Of a DNA stretch of 64,000 bases, positions 62,243-64,000 are shown piece by piece. A program made the position numbers and the translations under genes. Positions within the stretch are counted from its first letter, which is position 1. Every line of letters begins with the position of its first letter. This stretch comes from Acipenser ruthenus (taxonomy: Eukaryota; Chordata; Actinopteri; Acipenseriformes; Acipenseridae): positions 20,686,659 to 20,750,658 of the forward strand of contig NC_081217.1 of assembly GCF_902713425.1 (NCBI RefSeq), written 5' to 3'. Under the pieces are notes generated by a model, which was not told where the DNA came from, did not search any database, and was given only the letters and a program-made list of their open reading frames with translations.

Positions 62243-62760
62243 ATTATTATTATTTATTTCTTAGCAGACGCCCTTATCCAGGGCGACTTACAATCGCAAG
62301 CAAATACAAATACATTCAAGTGTTACAATATAAGTCATACAATAAGAACAAGAAATACAATAATTCTCAAGTGTGACAAACCACAATTCAATAATACAGC
62401 AGATAATAGTGATACTAGTTACATCAGGATATGATTAAATAGTGATAGTTACATCAGGATATGATTAAGTACAAAATACTACAGATTAAACACTTGGCAG
62501 ATTACAATATTCTGAGGTACAGGATTAAATGCAGTAAAATAGGGGGCAGATAAGAGCAAAATAAAGCACATTTAAATGAAGGGTGATAGTGTCCCAGGAT
62601 ACAAACAGAGGAGTTCTACAGGTGCTGTTTGAAGAGGTGAGTCTTAAGGAGGCGCCGGAATGTGGTCAGGGACTGGGCAGTCCTGACATCTGTAGGAAGG
62701 TCGTTCCACCACTGCGGGGGCGAGGGTGGAGAAGGAGCGGGCTCGGGAGGCAGGCTAATT
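62243..62760 (-). mobile_element. 5'-truncated L2-type LINE: end of ORF2 and 3' UTR
   Basis: On the minus strand a frame (62760-62616) reads WWNDLPTDVRTAQSLTTFRR then LLKTHLFKQHL and stops, the stereotyped C terminus of fish L2/Rex-type reverse transcriptases. The 3' UTR ends gtcgccctggataagggcgt + ctgctaagaaataaataa(taa)n. 5' truncation is usual for LINE copies. It sits directly behind the full-length LINE and is a different family from it. Confidence 0.8.
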
Positions 62761-62772
62761 ATAAGACATTTA

Positions 62773-62773
62773 A

Positions 62774-62860
<87 letters not shown>
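62773..62860. repeat. (CA)n-(TA)n compound microsatellite
   Basis: About 13 ca units followed by about 30 ta units, at the 5' edge of the truncated LINE. Confidence 0.95.
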
Positions 62861-62861
<1 letters not shown>

Positions 62862-63364
62862 ATACAAGTCTATCACTAGCTTAGTTAATATTGACATGTG
62901 AGCTTCCTCTGAATGTTTTTTGGCTCGATATTATTTTGTTACTATAGCTTGTCATACGGTATCGTTGTAGGGACAGCCTGCCATGTGAGTAGATGCGCGA
63001 TCCTATCTTTTTGTATTACCCCTGCAGCAAAGACAAGGTGTTTTCTGATTGCGTCACGCCCCAACATTTGTTGGCGCAACAAACATGTCAGTGTAGTGTA
63101 TACGCAGTCTAAAGCGCCTGGCTGTGTCATCTGTGGACAGCCTCTGGCTCACAGAAACAGGCATACTGAAAATACTGATACACTGGGCAGATCGATCTGC
63201 TAAACGCCGAGCACGCTATAGAATATCCGGAGGTATATTTGAGTGACATTAATGCTATGTTCATTTTAATTAGGGTTAGAAGCGTGGCTCATTTTAATCT
63301 GATCTCTCATTAGTCTCTTCCTCTGCGCAGATTCACCTGCTCCCTGTCCAGAGACGCGCTCGTC
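62861..63364. other. 5' flank of the unidentified plus-strand gene
   Basis: No coding signal. The 150 bp before the ATG contain gcgcagattcacctgctccc and CpG sites but no TATA box; promoter assignment is by position only. Confidence 0.3.
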
Positions 63365-63463
63365 ATGCTTCTGCGTCGTGCTGTCGGTAGCTTGAAGTTC
63401 CTTCTGCTCTCGCTGTTAATATGCTTTCTCTCAGAGCGGGTCCCGAGGACGGACGCCAGTAAG
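63365..63463 (+). CDS. First coding exon of an unidentified secreted or ER protein
   Basis: 33 codons from ATG (context cgtcATGc) to AAG before a consensus donor gtaaga, ending in phase 0. The reading MLLRRAVGSLKFLLLSLLIC then FLSERVPRTDASK has a basic n-region, a hydrophobic core of about 13 residues and a likely cleavage region, a clear signal peptide or signal anchor. The gene continues beyond the window, or its next exon is beyond 63464. I do not recognise the family. In human the gene next to DEF6 is ZNF76, which lacks a signal peptide, so the neighbour differs here. Confidence 0.55.
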
Positions 63464-64000
63464 GTAAGATCAATTAGATCGGCGATTCCTGTAAAACTCA
63501 GCCATTTAATTCCTCCGGCTGCTCCAAGCACCCTCTTACGCAGGAACATCCAAAAGCTGCATTTAGGCAGCGTTAATATTTTGAACGGATGACATTTTGT
63601 ATAACATAAATGTGCAATTGTTGCTGTTCCACAGAATACGGAAATACAGTGGGAATTTAAAAATGGCAGACGTTGCTAGCAGTAGTATTTTTACTGGCAC
63701 TATCATATGATTCCGCTGCTGTCAGTAGCTGCACAATACCGCTTTATATAACTACCCACTTCCCTTTCTCCAAACTTAACAATTTCTCTTTCTTCAGCCC
63801 TGATGTTAAACTACTGTCTGCAGGTTTTGTGGGATTTCTTACTGGCAGTAGAATTTTTACTGGTATTAAGAACCCCCTCAAAAGGCTGCTGCCAGTAGAT
63901 TGTCTTCGTTATAAAATACGTTTGGGGCTGTCAGAATCCGTTTATTATAGTACTTTTGTTTTCCCTATCTCGTGACACTAGATGGCACTGTTTCTCTCAA
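63464..64000 (+). other. Intron 1 of the unidentified gene
   Basis: Sequence after the donor at 63464 with no convincing second exon. A 100-codon open frame at 63673-63975 has hydrophobic, low-information content and no splice-bounded limits; left uncalled. Confidence 0.35.

Overview
The window reads as vertebrate nuclear DNA, most likely from a ray-finned fish. Genes are split by GT-AG introns. Fish-type LINE tails (gcgactta.../...gcgtctgctaaataa), tRNA-derived SINEs, a short palindromic MITE and many micro- and minisatellites fill the spaces. The gene content suggests an unduplicated, non-teleost-like block (sturgeon/paddlefish, gar or bichir are candidates), but the species cannot be fixed from the sequence alone.

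Layout. Six host genes lie head to tail on the minus strand. In transcriptional order from the right they are DEF6 (54470-40768), PPARD (31088-27301), a makorin probably equal to mkrn4 (22557-18768), FANCE (15209-11609), RPL10A (10278-6883) and a partial IRAG/LRMP (MRVI1-like) gene (about 4727 to beyond position 1). DEF6-PPARD-FANCE-RPL10A is the order and orientation of human 6p21.31; the makorin between PPARD and FANCE is the extra member. I assembled exons of each gene by hand. Reading phase closes across every junction used for DEF6 (610 aa), PPARD (575 aa), makorin (440 aa), FANCE (533 aa) and RPL10A (216 aa).

Right part. 55246 to about 62030 holds a LINE on the minus strand that looks full length, with two long uninterrupted ORFs: ORF1 (722 aa: coiled coil, Pro/Thr linker, SGNH-esterase-like domain) and ORF2 (1162 aa: AP endonuclease, reverse transcriptase, CCHC). 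Behind it lie a cluster of three CCAAT boxes, a 5'-truncated L2-type LINE end, and the signal-peptide first exon of an unidentified plus-strand gene (63365-63463).

How the genes relate. They share no pathway: RPL10A is a ribosomal protein, FANCE acts in DNA crosslink repair, the makorin is an E3 ubiquitin ligase, PPARD is a lipid-sensing nuclear receptor, DEF6 is a Rac/Cdc42 exchange factor. What links them is old conserved synteny. The points most worth a second look are an extra intron splitting the classical 451-nt PPAR ligand-domain exon, the PPARD/makorin pair mirroring PPARG/MKRN2, a very long PPARD N-terminal domain, the apparently intact LINE, and minisatellites that repeatedly sit against coding exons. 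No prokaryotic features, CRISPR arrays or retroviral elements were seen.
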